Shown piece by piece: positions 29,333-39,675 of a stretch of 64,000 bases of DNA. The position numbers and the translations under genes were made by a program. The notes below the pieces were generated by a model that did no database searches, was not told the DNA's origin, and saw nothing but the letters and a program-made list of their open reading frames with translations. This DNA comes from Pseudomonadaceae bacterium (GTDB lineage: Bacteria > Pseudomonadota > Gammaproteobacteria > Pseudomonadales > Azotimanducaceae): assembly GCA_024743175.1 (NCBI GenBank), contig JANSXA010000009.1:124001-188000 (forward strand), in the 5' to 3' direction. The stretch's first letter is position 1, and every line of letters starts with the position of its first letter.

Positions 29333-29809
29333 ATGTCCGATATCAGCGCGTTAATCAACGCCGACAACGTCCATTGCCACGTCGATGCAAGCAGCCGTAA
29401 AAGAGTGCTGCAGCTGGCAGCGGAACTGATCGGCGACGCAACGCTTCCCGCAGACACTTTGTTCGACGCTCTGATGGCGCGCGAGCGCCTGGGTAGCACC
29501 GGACTTGGCGATGGCATCGCAATCCCTCATTGCCGCAGCGATTGTGACGCCATGCGCGTTGGCTTTATTTCTCTCGCCACACCCATCGACTACGAAGCCA
29601 GCGACGGCGAAGATGTGGACCTGCTGTTTATACTGGTCGTACCCGAAGATGAGCAGCATGCCCACCTGCACGCGCTTGCACAGCTGGCAGAAGTTTTCTC
29701 CGATGCGCAAAACCGAACCGACCTGCGTTCGTGTACATCGGATGCCGCGTTGCTGAAACAAATGCAGACTTGCCTCGCCAATCAGGTACCTGACTCCAGA
29801 ACAGCGTGA
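29333..29809 (+). CDS. ptsN: PTS nitrogen regulatory protein EIIA-Ntr
   Basis: Phosphocarrier that regulates potassium, nitrogen and sigma54-linked functions. The phosphorylated histidine is His66 in GIAIPHCR; LGSTGLGDG precedes it as usual. It is 158 residues long. Its stop overlaps the rapZ GTG start (GTGA), so they are coupled. Confidence 0.95.
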   Translation: MSDISALINADNVHCHVDASSRKRVLQLAAELIGDATLPADTLFDALMARERLGSTGLGDGIAIPHCRSDCDAMRVGFISLATPIDYEASDGEDVDLLFILVVPEDEQHAHLHALAQLAEVFSDAQNRTDLRSCTSDAALLKQMQTCLANQVPDSRTA

Positions 29810-30660
29810 AACTTATCATCATCAGTGGCCGCTCCGGCTCCGGCAAATCCACTGTGCTCAACGCCCTGGAAGACGCCGGGTTCAATTGCATCGACAACTT
29901 CCCGGTTATGCTGCTGCAATCGCTGGTCCACAACACGCTCAGAGATAAAACCCAGAAAAATACACCGTTAGCCGTTTGCATCGATGCCCGCAGTCGAGAC
30001 CTGGAACGTTTTCCTGAGATCCTTCTTTCAATTGACCGCATGGATGTGGATTGTGAGGTGATCTACCTGGACGCCCGTAGTCCAACTCTGGTCAAGCGTT
30101 TCAGTGAGACCCGACGCCGACACCCGTTGACCAACGCAAGCACAGACCTGCGCCAGGCCATTGATGCAGAAGCTGAAGTCCTGGAGAGTATTGCTGACCT
30201 GGCCGACCTCAACATCGACAGCACACAACTGTCCAGCCAGGCATTACGCGAACTGGTCAGCAGCCGGGTGGTGGCTCGCAGCAGCCGCGGACTCAGCCTG
30301 CTGTTCAGGTCATTCGGATTTAAGTATGGCGTGCCGGTTGATGCAGACATGGTTTTCGACCTGCGCTGTCTGCCAAACCCACACTGGGTAGAAAACCTGC
30401 GCCCCCTGACTGGCAGAGACCCTGCGGTAGTTAAATACCTGCAGGCAGAACCCATGGTCACCGAAATGTTCGACGACATTGCCAACTACCTGACAACCTG
30501 GATTCCCAGGTTCGAAGCCAATGCGCGGGTTTACATGACAGTGGCGCTCGGCTGCACCGGCGGACAACATCGCAGTGTTTATTTGAGCGAGCGCCTTGGC
30601 AATCATTTCAAACAGAACATCGATAACGTTTTAATTCGTCATCGCGAACTGCAGAAATAA
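29806..30660 (+). CDS. rapZ: RNase adapter protein RapZ
   Basis: Binds the GlmZ/GlmY small RNAs and directs RNase E to control GlcN6P synthase; in many gammaproteobacteria it also binds UDP-GlcNAc or GlcN6P. Walker A GRSGSGKST is at residues 8-16 and the C-terminal RNA-binding part contains LGCTGGQHRSVYLSERL near 245-265. It is 284 residues long. GTG start overlapping ptsN. Confidence 0.95.
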   Translation: MKLIIISGRSGSGKSTVLNALEDAGFNCIDNFPVMLLQSLVHNTLRDKTQKNTPLAVCIDARSRDLERFPEILLSIDRMDVDCEVIYLDARSPTLVKRFSETRRRHPLTNASTDLRQAIDAEAEVLESIADLADLNIDSTQLSSQALRELVSSRVVARSSRGLSLLFRSFGFKYGVPVDADMVFDLRCLPNPHWVENLRPLTGRDPAVVKYLQAEPMVTEMFDDIANYLTTWIPRFEANARVYMTVALGCTGGQHRSVYLSERLGNHFKQNIDNVLIRHRELQK

Positions 30661-30691
30661 GGTCCACATCAGCACTACAGGGAAATGCTAG

Positions 30692-30719
30692 TTGCTTCAG
30701 GCGCGGTGATCGCTACACT
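30692..30719 (+). promoter_or_regulatory. Possible sigma70 promoter of ptsO
   Basis: TTGCTT (30692-30697) and TACACT (30714-30719) are 16 bases apart, in the 89-base gap between rapZ and ptsO. It could let ptsO-mgtE be expressed apart from rpoN. Match to consensus is moderate. Confidence 0.4.
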
Positions 30720-30749
30720 CCAACTCCAATTCGACAGCGTGACCGGGCA

Positions 30750-31028
30750 ATGCGCACAACACAGTTAACCCTCATCAACCCACTGGGCCTGCATGCGCGC
30801 GCTGCGTCGAAATTTGTCGACGAAGCGAAAAGCTACGGCAGCAAAATCACCCTGGTGAAAGAGGACAAAGAGGTAGACGGCAAGAGCATCATGAGTCTGT
30901 TGCTGCTGGGCGCACCCGTTGGCAGTGTGCTTGAGCTGATTGTCGAAGGAGATGACGAGGATGCTGCAACAGATGGGTTGAGCAACCTGGTTGAAGCCGG
31001 ATTTCACGAGCTGGATGACCCAGATTAG
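30750..31028 (+). CDS. ptsO: PTS phosphocarrier protein NPr
   Basis: HPr-like protein that passes phosphate from EI-Ntr to EIIA-Ntr. His15 in LGLHARAA is the phosphorylation site, and KSIMSLLLLGA holds the conserved serine region. The 92-residue length and clustering with ptsN and rapZ mark it as NPr rather than sugar HPr. Confidence 0.94.
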   Translation: MRTTQLTLINPLGLHARAASKFVDEAKSYGSKITLVKEDKEVDGKSIMSLLLLGAPVGSVLELIVEGDDEDAATDGLSNLVEAGFHELDDPD

Positions 31029-31039
31029 TCAGATCTGAC

Positions 31040-32392
31040 ATGGCAACCGAACCCGCACCCAATGTTGAACTTCCCAGTACGCCCTCAACGAGTACTGAAT
31101 TCGGCACGATCGAAGAAACCCGAATTTTACTGAGCTCTCTGCGCCCTGCTGAGATCAGTAATCTGATCGCATCAAAAACGCCTAAGGTTCGGCAGGTCTT
31201 ATGGGAGCTGTTAGACGAAGAGACGCGCAATCAGACTCTGCAACACCTGTCTGAAGATATACGCGCTGAATTTCTTGTCGACATGGATACCGCACAGCTG
31301 GTGGCGGTGGCGGACGAACTTGACACTGATGATTTTGCGGACATCCTGCAGCAGCTGCCGCAAACCATCACCGATCAGGTTCTTGAATCTCTGGACGCCG
31401 TCGACCGCGCTCGGGTTGAGGCTGTGTTGTCTTACCCTGAGGACAGCGCCGGCGGCCTGATGAACACAGACACGATCACTGTGCGACCCAGGCATGCACT
31501 TGAGATGGTCTTCCGCTACCTGCGCATGCGTAAGGATCTGCCAGAAGCTACTGACGCACTTATTGTAGTTAATTCACAGGACGAATACGTCGGCATGCTG
31601 CCGTTTGGCAAGCTGCTGACGTCAGATCCTACGGTTACCGTGCGAGAAGTGATGAACAGTGCGGCCACCGCTATTCATGTCGATACACCGGATACTGAAG
31701 TTGCAAAAATATTCTCTGAACAGGATTTGATTTCCGCACCTGTTATCGACGCAGAGGGCCGCCTGCTTGGTCGTATTACCATTGACGATGTAGTTGATGT
31801 CATCATCGAAGATGCCGATGAGGCGGTACTGGCCCGTGCGGGCCTGGAAATGGACGAAGACACTTTTGCATCCATCGGTAAATCCCTGCGTAGCCGTGCC
31901 ATCTGGCTTGGCATAAACCTCATCACCGCCTTCATCGCTGCCGCGGTGATCAATCTGTTTGAAGAAACTATTGTGAAAGTTGTCGCACTTGCCGTGCTCA
32001 TGCCTATCGTAGCCAGTATGGGCGGGATTGCCGGCACCCAGACTTTGACCTTAGTCATACGCGGCGAATCGTTGGGTCACCTGGGCCGCAGCAATCTGTT
32101 ATGGCTGTTGAACCGGGAGTTTGTGGTGGCGGTGTTGAACGGCTTGTTATGGGCAAGCCTGGTTGCAATAACCGCCGCAGTAGCCTTCAACGACGTGGAG
32201 TTAGGGCTGGTCATTGCCGTTGCTCTGGTGATCACCATTGTCGTTGCCGCAATATCCGGCAGCTTGTTGCCCGGCATCTTACGCCATCTGAAGATAGACC
32301 CGGCTATCGCCGGCGGCGTAGTCCTGACGACAATCACCGATGTCACCGGTTTTTTTGTGTTTCTTGGCCTGGCAACCTGGGTCTACGCTTAG
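31040..32392 (+). CDS. mgtE: Magnesium transporter MgtE
   Basis: Channel-like Mg2+ importer gated by intracellular Mg2+. The 450 residues divide into an N domain of alpha-helical repeats (about 20-140), two CBS domains (about 140-270; MNTDTITVRPRHALE and VREVMNSAATAIHVDTPDTEVAKIF), and five membrane spans. The pore region has MPIVASMGGIAGTQTLTL and TTITDVTGF, whose Asp is the key Mg2+ ligand. It begins 12 bases after ptsO; no Mg2+ riboswitch fits there. Confidence 0.95.
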   Translation: MATEPAPNVELPSTPSTSTEFGTIEETRILLSSLRPAEISNLIASKTPKVRQVLWELLDEETRNQTLQHLSEDIRAEFLVDMDTAQLVAVADELDTDDFADILQQLPQTITDQVLESLDAVDRARVEAVLSYPEDSAGGLMNTDTITVRPRHALEMVFRYLRMRKDLPEATDALIVVNSQDEYVGMLPFGKLLTSDPTVTVREVMNSAATAIHVDTPDTEVAKIFSEQDLISAPVIDAEGRLLGRITIDDVVDVIIEDADEAVLARAGLEMDEDTFASIGKSLRSRAIWLGINLITAFIAAAVINLFEETIVKVVALAVLMPIVASMGGIAGTQTLTLVIRGESLGHLGRSNLLWLLNREFVVAVLNGLLWASLVAITAAVAFNDVELGLVIAVALVITIVVAAISGSLLPGILRHLKIDPAIAGGVVLTTITDVTGFFVFLGLATWVYA

Positions 32393-32424
32393 TTAAATTT
32401 TGTTCAGCCAGGCTGTCAGGATTT

Positions 32425-33762
32425 TCAGGCTGATCCGGCTAACGTCATAGATTCGACCAGCACGCTGGGCGCACGAACGTTGCCACGATAGTCAACATCG
32501 TCCCCGATACCAACAATGGCCCGATAGATATCTTTCAAGTTACCCGCAACAGTTACTTCAGCCACCGGATAGCTGATCTCGCCGTTTTCCACCCAGAAGC
32601 CTGCAGCGCCACGAGAATAGTCCCCGGTCACGCCATTGATTCCCTGTCCCATGAGTTCAGTGACCAGCAGACCGGTACCCATCTGTTTCAACAGTTCAGC
32701 CAGCGGCGTTTGTGGGCCATCAATATCCAGGTTGTATACCCCTCCCGCATTACCTGTAGGAGCAAGCTCCAGTTTGCGCGCCGAGTAACAGGATAAGACA
32801 TAGCTTGCGACACGCCCATCCGCGACAAAACTTTTGCTGCGGGTGGCAACGCCATCACCATCGAAATTAGCGCTGCCAAGGCTGTTGAGTAAGTGCGGCC
32901 GTTCTGTCAGTGAGAGCCACTCCGGCAACACCTGCTGGCCCATCGAGTCGAGCAGGAAAGACGCCTTGCGGTACAACGCGCCACCACTGATTGCGCCAAT
33001 CAGGTGTCCAAACAGACCACTGGCCATATTAGGCGCAAACATCACCGGATAACTGCCGGTCGGCGCATTTTGCGGGGATAAGCGCGCGACAGTTCGTTTA
33101 CCGGCCAGACGACCTACCTGTTCAGCTGAATCAAGCTCATTGGCGTTTCGCGCGGTCGTATACCAGTAATCCCGCTGCATGCCGTTGTCATCTTCGCCAA
33201 TCACGACACAACTCAAACCATGCCGGGTACCCGCATAGGCGCCGATAAAACCGTGGCTGTTACCGTACAAGCGCAACGACTGCTGTGTATTCACCTGCGC
33301 GCCGTCTGAGTTCGTCAGACGCGAGTCCACCGCCAGACCAGCGGCCTCGCACTCCTTTGCCAGTTCTGCGGCCTGCTGGGGTTGCACCTCCCAGGTATGG
33401 AACAGGTCCAGGTCCTGCAGCGTTGTTGGTGACAGTTCCGCATCCGCCAGACCATTACAGGGATCATCTTCAGTGTGAGAAGCGATATTTTTAGCGGCTG
33501 CAACGGTGTCGGCGATCGCGCGCTCACTGCTGTCGGTGGTGCTGGCAGAACCTTTACGTTGCCCGTAGTACAACGTAATGCCAAAACCGCGATCCTGGTT
33601 GAATTCCACGTTCTCCAGTTCACCCTTGCGAACACTTACCGATAACCCGGCATCGACACTGACTGAAACTTCTGCCTGATCAGCGCCTTGTTGTTGCGCT
33701 TCCGTCAGAATATTCTGCACCAACGCGGTAAGCTTGTGTTCTTGTTCTCTTAAATCCACCAC
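32425..33762 (-). CDS. pmbA: Metalloprotease PmbA (TldE)
   Basis: Partner of TldD; the TldD/TldE heterodimer degrades unfolded peptides and, in strains with microcin B17, removes its leader. This 445-residue subunit lacks the HExxxH zinc motif, as usual. Family segments are DAGLSVSVRKGELENVEFN, GFGITLYYG and TGDYSRGAAGFWVENGEISYPVAE near the C-terminus. It starts with GTG. It is convergent with mgtE and divergent from darP. Confidence 0.94.
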   Translation of the reverse strand: MVDLREQEHKLTALVQNILTEAQQQGADQAEVSVSVDAGLSVSVRKGELENVEFNQDRGFGITLYYGQRKGSASTTDSSERAIADTVAAAKNIASHTEDDPCNGLADAELSPTTLQDLDLFHTWEVQPQQAAELAKECEAAGLAVDSRLTNSDGAQVNTQQSLRLYGNSHGFIGAYAGTRHGLSCVVIGEDDNGMQRDYWYTTARNANELDSAEQVGRLAGKRTVARLSPQNAPTGSYPVMFAPNMASGLFGHLIGAISGGALYRKASFLLDSMGQQVLPEWLSLTERPHLLNSLGSANFDGDGVATRSKSFVADGRVASYVLSCYSARKLELAPTGNAGGVYNLDIDGPQTPLAELLKQMGTGLLVTELMGQGINGVTGDYSRGAAGFWVENGEISYPVAEVTVAGNLKDIYRAIVGIGDDVDYRGNVRAPSVLVESMTLAGSA

Positions 33763-33791
33763 TCATCCTAAGCTAAATTGAAACCATCGCC

Positions 33792-34319
33792 GTGTCTGAC
33801 GAAATAAATCAAAACGACAGCCCTTCCGAGTCAACGGAAGAATTGTCTTCCAAAACTGCCCGCAAGCGGGAAGCACAACGCCTGTTGGAATTGGGGCGTC
33901 GCCTGGGCGAACTCAACAAAGAGCAATTCGCCTCGCTCAATCTATCTGCAAAACTGGCTCACGCCATTGAGGAGTATCAGCGATTCCGCAGCCATGGCGC
34001 AAAGAAACGTCAACTCCAGTTTGTCGGCAAGCTGATGCGGCACGAAGACACCACCGCCATCGAAGCACACATCGCCCATCTCGACGGCGAATCTGCGCAG
34101 GCACAATATCAGTTCAGCCAGCTTGAGCAGTGGCGCGAAGCCCTGCTTACCGAGCCTGACAGCTTAACGGAGTTTATCGCGACATTCCCCCTGGTCGACC
34201 GACAGCAGCTGCGCCAGCTGATCAAGAAAGTCCATAGCGCACGCAACGAACCTGACCAGAAAGCTGCATCCCGCAAGCTTTTCCGCTTTCTGCGGGAAAC
34301 CAGTGAGCTGTCCGACTGA
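33792..34319 (+). CDS. darP: Ribosome-associated protein DarP (YjgA)
   Basis: DUF615 protein associated with late 50S assembly. The 175 residues are highly charged and helical: SKTARKREAQRLLELGRRLGEL at the N-terminus, RFRSHGAKKRQLQFVGKLMR in the middle, SARNEPDQKAASRKLFRFLRE at the C-terminus. GTG start. It lies between pmbA and tldD on the opposite strand; in E. coli it is also next to pmbA. Confidence 0.93.
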   Translation: MSDEINQNDSPSESTEELSSKTARKREAQRLLELGRRLGELNKEQFASLNLSAKLAHAIEEYQRFRSHGAKKRQLQFVGKLMRHEDTTAIEAHIAHLDGESAQAQYQFSQLEQWREALLTEPDSLTEFIATFPLVDRQQLRQLIKKVHSARNEPDQKAASRKLFRFLRETSELSD

Positions 34320-34352
34320 ACGAGCACGGCGATCCGCCTTAACAAAGCCAGG

Positions 34353-35795
34353 CTACGCCTGGGTGCCGCCCACAACAATCTCATCAACCTTCAGCGTCGG
34401 CTGTCCAACACCTACAGGCACGGACTGTCCGTCTTTACCACACACGCCTACGCCGGTATCGAGCTCCAGATCGTTACCCACCATAGATACCTTATTCATC
34501 ACGTCAGGCCCGTTACCAATCAAGGTAGCGCCACGAATTGGCGCCGTTACTTTGCCATTCTCAATCAGATAAGCTTCGGTTGCAGAAAACACAAACCGCC
34601 CGGAAGTAATGTCTACAGACCCACCACCAAAGTTCACCGCATAAACACCTTTGTCTACTGAAGCAATAATTTCAGCCGGATCATGCTCGCCGGGCTGCAT
34701 GAAGGTATTGGTCATACGTGGCATGGGCAGGTGCGCATAAGACTGACGTCTGCCGTTGCCGGTGGAGGCTACGTTCATTAAACGGGCGTTCAATTTGTCC
34801 TGCATGTAACCACGCAGAATGCCGTTTTCAATCAGCACTGTAGATTGCGTAGGAGTGCCTTCGTCATCAACCGTCAGCGAGCCGCGCCGGCCCGCCATCG
34901 TGCCATCATCAACAACAGTACATAAGCTCGACGCCACCTGTTGCCCGACGCGGTTGGCAAAAGTAGAACTGCCTTTCCGGTTGAAGTCACCTTCCAGGCC
35001 GTGACCAACAGCTTCATGTAGAAGCACACCTGGCCAGCCCGGGCCAAGCACCACCTGCATCGGTCCCGCCGGTGCGTCTCGCGCATCAAGATTAACCAGC
35101 GCCATACGCACTGCTTCAGACGCCAGATCCTCGGCCCAGCTACCCTGCTGCAGTTCATCCAGCCCGCGACGTCCACCGCCACCGGCATTACCCCGTTCGC
35201 GACGGCCACCTGCCTCGGCGATAACAGAAACATCCAGCCTGACAAGCGGACGCAGATCAGCGCCTAAAGTGCCGTCGCTGGCCATCACCAGCATCACATC
35301 ATGATTCGCTGAAATGCGCACATTAACTTCTTTCACACGCGAATCAGCCCCCCGCGCGGCTCGATCGATCCGTTGTAAAAGTTGTACCTTGGCCACTTCG
35401 TCTAACAAGCTGATCGGATTTGAGGGCGGATACAGTGCGCTTGCAGAAGGTGCCTGGAATGCAGGCGCGGTGCGCGGAGTGCCTTTATCTGCAATTGATT
35501 TTGCCGCGCTCGCTGCACTACCAAGGCCGTCACGCAGGATATCTTCCGCGTAAGCAAAGCCTGTTTTCTCGCCACTCAGTGCGCGTACGCCAATGCCTGC
35601 ATCAACACTGAAGCTGCCATCTTTGACGATGCCATCTTCAAGCCCCCAGGATTCGGATCGCACGCTCTGCAGATAAACTTCCGCATAATCGATGCGGTTT
35701 CCCATCATATCTTCCAGGGTGCGTTCAATATCCTGCTGGCTGATATCACTGTGTCCGAGGATATTTTCTGAGGCCTGCTCAACGACGTCTTGCAT
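34353..35795 (-). CDS. tldD: Metalloprotease TldD
   Basis: Catalytic subunit of the TldD/TldE protease. The zinc motif HEAVGH lies at residues 260-265 ([16 protein letters not shown]) and the C-terminal [15 protein letters not shown] and ILIENGKVT-like [19 protein letters not shown] segments complete the site. It is 480 residues long, full length. Despite the RiPP connection of TldD/PmbA, its setting here beside yhdP and rng is the ordinary housekeeping one. Confidence 0.95.
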   Translation of the reverse strand: MQDVVEQASENILGHSDISQQDIERTLEDMMGNRIDYAEVYLQSVRSESWGLEDGIVKDGSFSVDAGIGVRALSGEKTGFAYAEDILRDGLGSAASAAKSIADKGTPRTAPAFQAPSASALYPPSNPISLLDEVAKVQLLQRIDRAARGADSRVKEVNVRISANHDVMLVMASDGTLGADLRPLVRLDVSVIAEAGGRRERGNAGGGGRRGLDELQQGSWAEDLASEAVRMALVNLDARDAPAGPMQVVLGPGWPGVLLHEAVGHGLEGDFNRKGSSTFANRVGQQVASSLCTVVDDGTMAGRRGSLTVDDEGTPTQSTVLIENGILRGYMQDKLNARLMNVASTGNGRRQSYAHLPMPRMTNTFMQPGEHDPAEIIASVDKGVYAVNFGGGSVDITSGRFVFSATEAYLIENGKVTAPIRGATLIGNGPDVMNKVSMVGNDLELDTGVGVCGKDGQSVPVGVGQPTLKVDEIVVGGTQA

Positions 35796-35829
35796 GGTTG
35801 GGTTTCTCTTCCTGTTTCTGCTGATTTAT

Positions 35830-38800
35830 TTATTCTGAAGGATCAGGCTGTTGCGCCTGTTCTTTACTCTGAGTCGCCTTGCTCTGAGTCTCTTTCATAG
35901 AGCGATCCCAGAGGCTGACAAATTCGACTTCAGGATCATCAAGGGTACCTGTTACGGCAAACTTAGCGGTACTGAACTGTTCAATGGGTTTGCGCAACAT
36001 GCGTTCGCCAAGCACCACTGTGGCACCCACAATCGGGTTTGCCAGCCCCAGATAAAGACCGTACCAGGGTATGCTTTTACTGACCGGTAGCGTCACGATC
36101 AGTTCATTGTTCAGTTGCCCACTGGCTAAGTCAACACGTCCACCCAGTTGAAAATCACCCGAAGAACTCTCAACGGTCAAGCGCTTGGGAAAGGTCAGCT
36201 CGCCCCCCTGCAGACCTACGGTGGCGTCGATCCGATCGAAACTCATGCCTTCACCGACAACATCAGAGAAATCCAGACTGATACGTTTTGCCAACTGGGT
36301 GAAATTAAGCAGGCTCAGAATACGCAACCCGCCTGAGCCGGCTTCCACTTCCACAAAGCGTCCATCACGCGCGTCAAATTCAATTTCACCGTCCGTACCC
36401 AGCAGGTTGATGTTCAGGGGAGATCCTGACCAGGAAACATCTGCTCTGGCTGCGGCCGTGGTTGTACTCAGGCTGGGCGCGTAATCCCATTTAGGTAATG
36501 TCTGTGCCAGATCATCAAGTTTCAGCTTACCGGTGAACGTGGATCGATCTGTCTGCAGATCCCAACTGAGTAGACCTTCTTCGATATGAACACCATTGAC
36601 AGCGGCATCCAGGTTCAGGAACTGAACGCGCTTGTCACCCTCAGGCTGAATCTCGAACTGCCAGCGCCCAAACGGTTCGTCACCCAGCATCAATTGTGCA
36701 ATGTTGATCTTCGCCGCCGGCAACACTTCACCCACAGCCACACTTATCGGGTCAACCTGAGGTGCGCCTATGTGATCCGCGGTTTGCAGATTTGTCTGCG
36801 GAATCTGCAGGAACTCCAAATCGAGATTCAAAACATCCGCAGCGGGCAGTTGCAAAGTACCTCGCACCGCTGGCGCGTTGAAAGCAAACGAAACGTTATC
36901 GCCCTGCTGCTGGGCATCCAACAGGACATCGGCAAACATCAACTCATCGATTAGAAATTCCTGCACCATAAGCTTTGATATTGTCCAATCCAGCGGCAGT
37001 ACCACTGCGGAGTCTCCTTCCGTGGATACCCACTCACTCAATACCAGGCGGGGCATTACCCCTGAAATCGCAATCGCGCGTTGCTCCACCGTTGTCATCG
37101 GCGGGTCAGCATTTATGCCTATCGCACCACGCTCAATACCATCACCATAGTGGAACCAGCCATCCAGAGTTTTGTATCGCAAACTGACACTCTGGTACTT
37201 TTCGAGGAACTGCACATCGATATCAATGGGGGCCACATCCTCGGTCAACTTGCCAAATTCGGCGGGTAACCCAACCTCTAAGCCTTGCAGGTCGCTGCTG
37301 ACAAGAAGTTGTGTCACGCCACCATCCATCGACAGTTTCAGTTCGCTTGAAAAAGAAAAATCCCCGTTAAGGGGTAGCGTGACATCTGTGGCAAGCACGT
37401 TATAGACATCATTGGGCGTGGCTGTACCCGCTACGTCAAAGCTCAACGATTGCGGTGTATGTCGGATCGTAAAGCTGGCAGGCTGCCTGAAAATTGCACC
37501 GCTCAGATCCCCAGTCAGGTTATGCGGTAGAGAAAACTGGCCTTGCCCCTGGAGCTTGCGCAACACTAAACGGTAGTCAGGCATGGCCAGATCCACCTGG
37601 CCCAATTCATAGTTTAAATCCACGACCAGCGGCGGCGCCTGCTCAACTCTGATCGGGACAACCAAGGCAGCCGTGAAATCAACACGCCCACTGCCCTGCC
37701 AGGCCGGAGTAATAAAGGGGAGGTTTGTCTGCAACGGACTGCCACGAACAAAGGCCAACATGTTGGTTGCGTCTCCGGTTATATCCACGGTGCCGGAAGC
37801 GTAGGTTGCATTGTTATGCAGTGTTACTTCAGCGGCGCGGACCTGGAGACTTTCACTGGCGCCCTGTTGCAGTTTGATATGAACGTCCGTGCCTGCCACA
37901 TAGACACGCCCGGTTGCGTCATACACGGCTGGCCAGCTGGGTTCGTACTGAACACGCAGGCCGCTGAAGTCGGCGGTGAGTTCATTTCGACGCGCAAGCT
38001 CTCCTGGCTCAACCTTTATTTGACCATGGTAGGCGTACTGCGCATTCGACAACCGCCCAGCCTGCAATCCGGTCTGCATCCATTCGTCCAACGCCGGCGG
38101 AATATTGTCCGGCACAAAGGTTCTGGCTCGTCTGACTGAGGTCTGATCTGCTGATATCTGCAAACTCAACCGCTGTTCCGATGCCGTCTGCGGACGTGTT
38201 ATTGCAAAACCTCCTACAGCAACGGTATCTCCCACGCGGGTCTTTATATGCGTGCCCTGCACACCCAGATAGCCGCGACCCAGCCAGATTTTGATAATGC
38301 CCTGAGCAGAAGCCAGATCCCAACCTGTTGCGTACAGATCGGGAAACTGCAGATACACATCCTCACCACTGACCTGGATGGCATGCCCATTAGCGTATCC
38401 CCATACTCGAGCCTGTGCGTTGCGCAGAGTCGGCACACCTTTAAAACCCTGCACAGAAAGCTCGTTCAGGGAAGCGCCATAGCCAAGGCCGGCGTCTGAC
38501 TCATAAAAAAGATTAATATTGTTCGCTTTACCTCGAACTGCAAGCCCATCAATCCAGGTCACAAGACGTTCAAAGCCAGCAAAATGGGAAATAACAAATC
38601 TGCTGACCTCGCCTAAATCCACCTGATCAATCCAGAGCTGCAAACGCGGCGAATTGACTTGTGATTTCAGGAGTTCTGTGGCGACAGACAAAGCCGTATC
38701 GTCCTTGCCTGGATACTGACTCTGTCCAAAAACGGGGCTGAGCTGGAGTTGATCCGAACCGGCTTGCAGCGCCAGCGCCGAACTGCTGAATCTCAAACGT

Positions 38801-39654
38801 TCAGCATTACGATCCGCTGCAAACTGAACATGCCCGGAAAGGCTTTGACCATCAGCAGATAATGACAAGCCATCAAACGCCAGATCCAGGGCGCCGTCGC
38901 CTTTGCCAAGCTGCTCAGACCACACGCCTTGTGACACCTCAAGCACAAAATCTGATAAACCTGTCAGGGCAACCGGCAGCTCAAGCGAGCCGCTTAGCGT
39001 CGCTGTCATGTCGCCCTGCGCCAGCACTGTTTCCGTCTGCCAGAAGGCCAGCTGCAGACGCTGAGTTGCTGCCGCTGCGTTCCACACGGCTATTTGAGCA
39101 AAATGGACTCCCTCGCGGTTGATCATTTTGAGATCTGCCTGCATGCGCGCAACCTCTCCAACCCGCGGGTGCAGCAACACATCCAGGCGTCCCGCAAGAT
39201 GATCCGAGTGGCGCAGCAATCCGTCTAAACTGAATTGTAAAGGTTGCTCACCCATACCGCGTAAACGCCAGCCCTGCGCCGCCTGCTCAAGATGGACCTC
39301 AGCACCAGCGACAACCAGAGTATGGGGAACCCAGGTGCTGCGAAACATGCTCTCCAGAACATCAAGCTCCAGCTCCATGCGAGCTATCTGACCCGCGGGG
39401 AAAACCACGCTCTCAACCGAGATCCTGGGATTAAGCCCGCGCCAGTCGCCGCGCAACCCCGCCACTGAAATGTTCTGTGTCTGCAACACCGCATTCAGCT
39501 CGTCTTCAAATACATGCACAACGGCCATAGTGAAGCGGCCACCCGCCTGCAGGATCGCCATCAGAACCACAGCAAACGTGACGAAGACAAACAACGGTCG
39601 TAACACCACGCGAGAAAACCGTTGGGGAAACGAAGGTTTGAGTTGATTGGGCAT
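35830..39654 (-). CDS. yhdP: YhdP, AsmA-like inter-membrane lipid transport protein
   Basis: Very large inner-membrane-anchored protein (1274 residues) thought to bridge the periplasm and move phospholipid to the outer membrane with TamB and YdbH. One N-terminal membrane helix (about 16-36), then a long run of beta-rich repeats with the DUF3971 central domain and an AsmA-like C-terminal part (VEAGSGGLRILSLLNFTQLAKRISLDFSDVVGEGMSFDRIDA). The tail is hydrophilic. It starts 22 bases after rng. Confidence 0.93.
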   Translation of the reverse strand: MPNQLKPSFPQRFSRVVLRPLFVFVTFAVVLMAILQAGGRFTMAVVHVFEDELNAVLQTQNISVAGLRGDWRGLNPRISVESVVFPAGQIARMELELDVLESMFRSTWVPHTLVVAGAEVHLEQAAQGWRLRGMGEQPLQFSLDGLLRHSDHLAGRLDVLLHPRVGEVARMQADLKMINREGVHFAQIAVWNAAAATQRLQLAFWQTETVLAQGDMTATLSGSLELPVALTGLSDFVLEVSQGVWSEQLGKGDGALDLAFDGLSLSADGQSLSGHVQFAADRNAERLRFSSSALALQAGSDQLQLSPVFGQSQYPGKDDTALSVATELLKSQVNSPRLQLWIDQVDLGEVSRFVISHFAGFERLVTWIDGLAVRGKANNINLFYESDAGLGYGASLNELSVQGFKGVPTLRNAQARVWGYANGHAIQVSGEDVYLQFPDLYATGWDLASAQGIIKIWLGRGYLGVQGTHIKTRVGDTVAVGGFAITRPQTASEQRLSLQISADQTSVRRARTFVPDNIPPALDEWMQTGLQAGRLSNAQYAYHGQIKVEPGELARRNELTADFSGLRVQYEPSWPAVYDATGRVYVAGTDVHIKLQQGASESLQVRAAEVTLHNNATYASGTVDITGDATNMLAFVRGSPLQTNLPFITPAWQGSGRVDFTAALVVPIRVEQAPPLVVDLNYELGQVDLAMPDYRLVLRKLQGQGQFSLPHNLTGDLSGAIFRQPASFTIRHTPQSLSFDVAGTATPNDVYNVLATDVTLPLNGDFSFSSELKLSMDGGVTQLLVSSDLQGLEVGLPAEFGKLTEDVAPIDIDVQFLEKYQSVSLRYKTLDGWFHYGDGIERGAIGINADPPMTTVEQRAIAISGVMPRLVLSEWVSTEGDSAVVLPLDWTISKLMVQEFLIDELMFADVLLDAQQQGDNVSFAFNAPAVRGTLQLPAADVLNLDLEFLQIPQTNLQTADHIGAPQVDPISVAVGEVLPAAKINIAQLMLGDEPFGRWQFEIQPEGDKRVQFLNLDAAVNGVHIEEGLLSWDLQTDRSTFTGKLKLDDLAQTLPKWDYAPSLSTTTAAARADVSWSGSPLNINLLGTDGEIEFDARDGRFVEVEAGSGGLRILSLLNFTQLAKRISLDFSDVVGEGMSFDRIDATVGLQGGELTFPKRLTVESSSGDFQLGGRVDLASGQLNNELIVTLPVSKSIPWYGLYLGLANPIVGATVVLGERMLRKPIEQFSTAKFAVTGTLDDPEVEFVSLWDRSMKETQSKATQSKEQAQQPDPSE

Positions 39655-39675
39655 TAAAGTGCTACGCAGCTGGAT

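Noticed and set aside
32425-35795. PmbA/TldD as dedicated maturation proteases of the peptide system
   Set aside because: They are near-universal in gammaproteobacteria, sit in the usual yhdP-rng context far from the peptide, and the C39 domain of the exporter suffices to cleave a GG leader.
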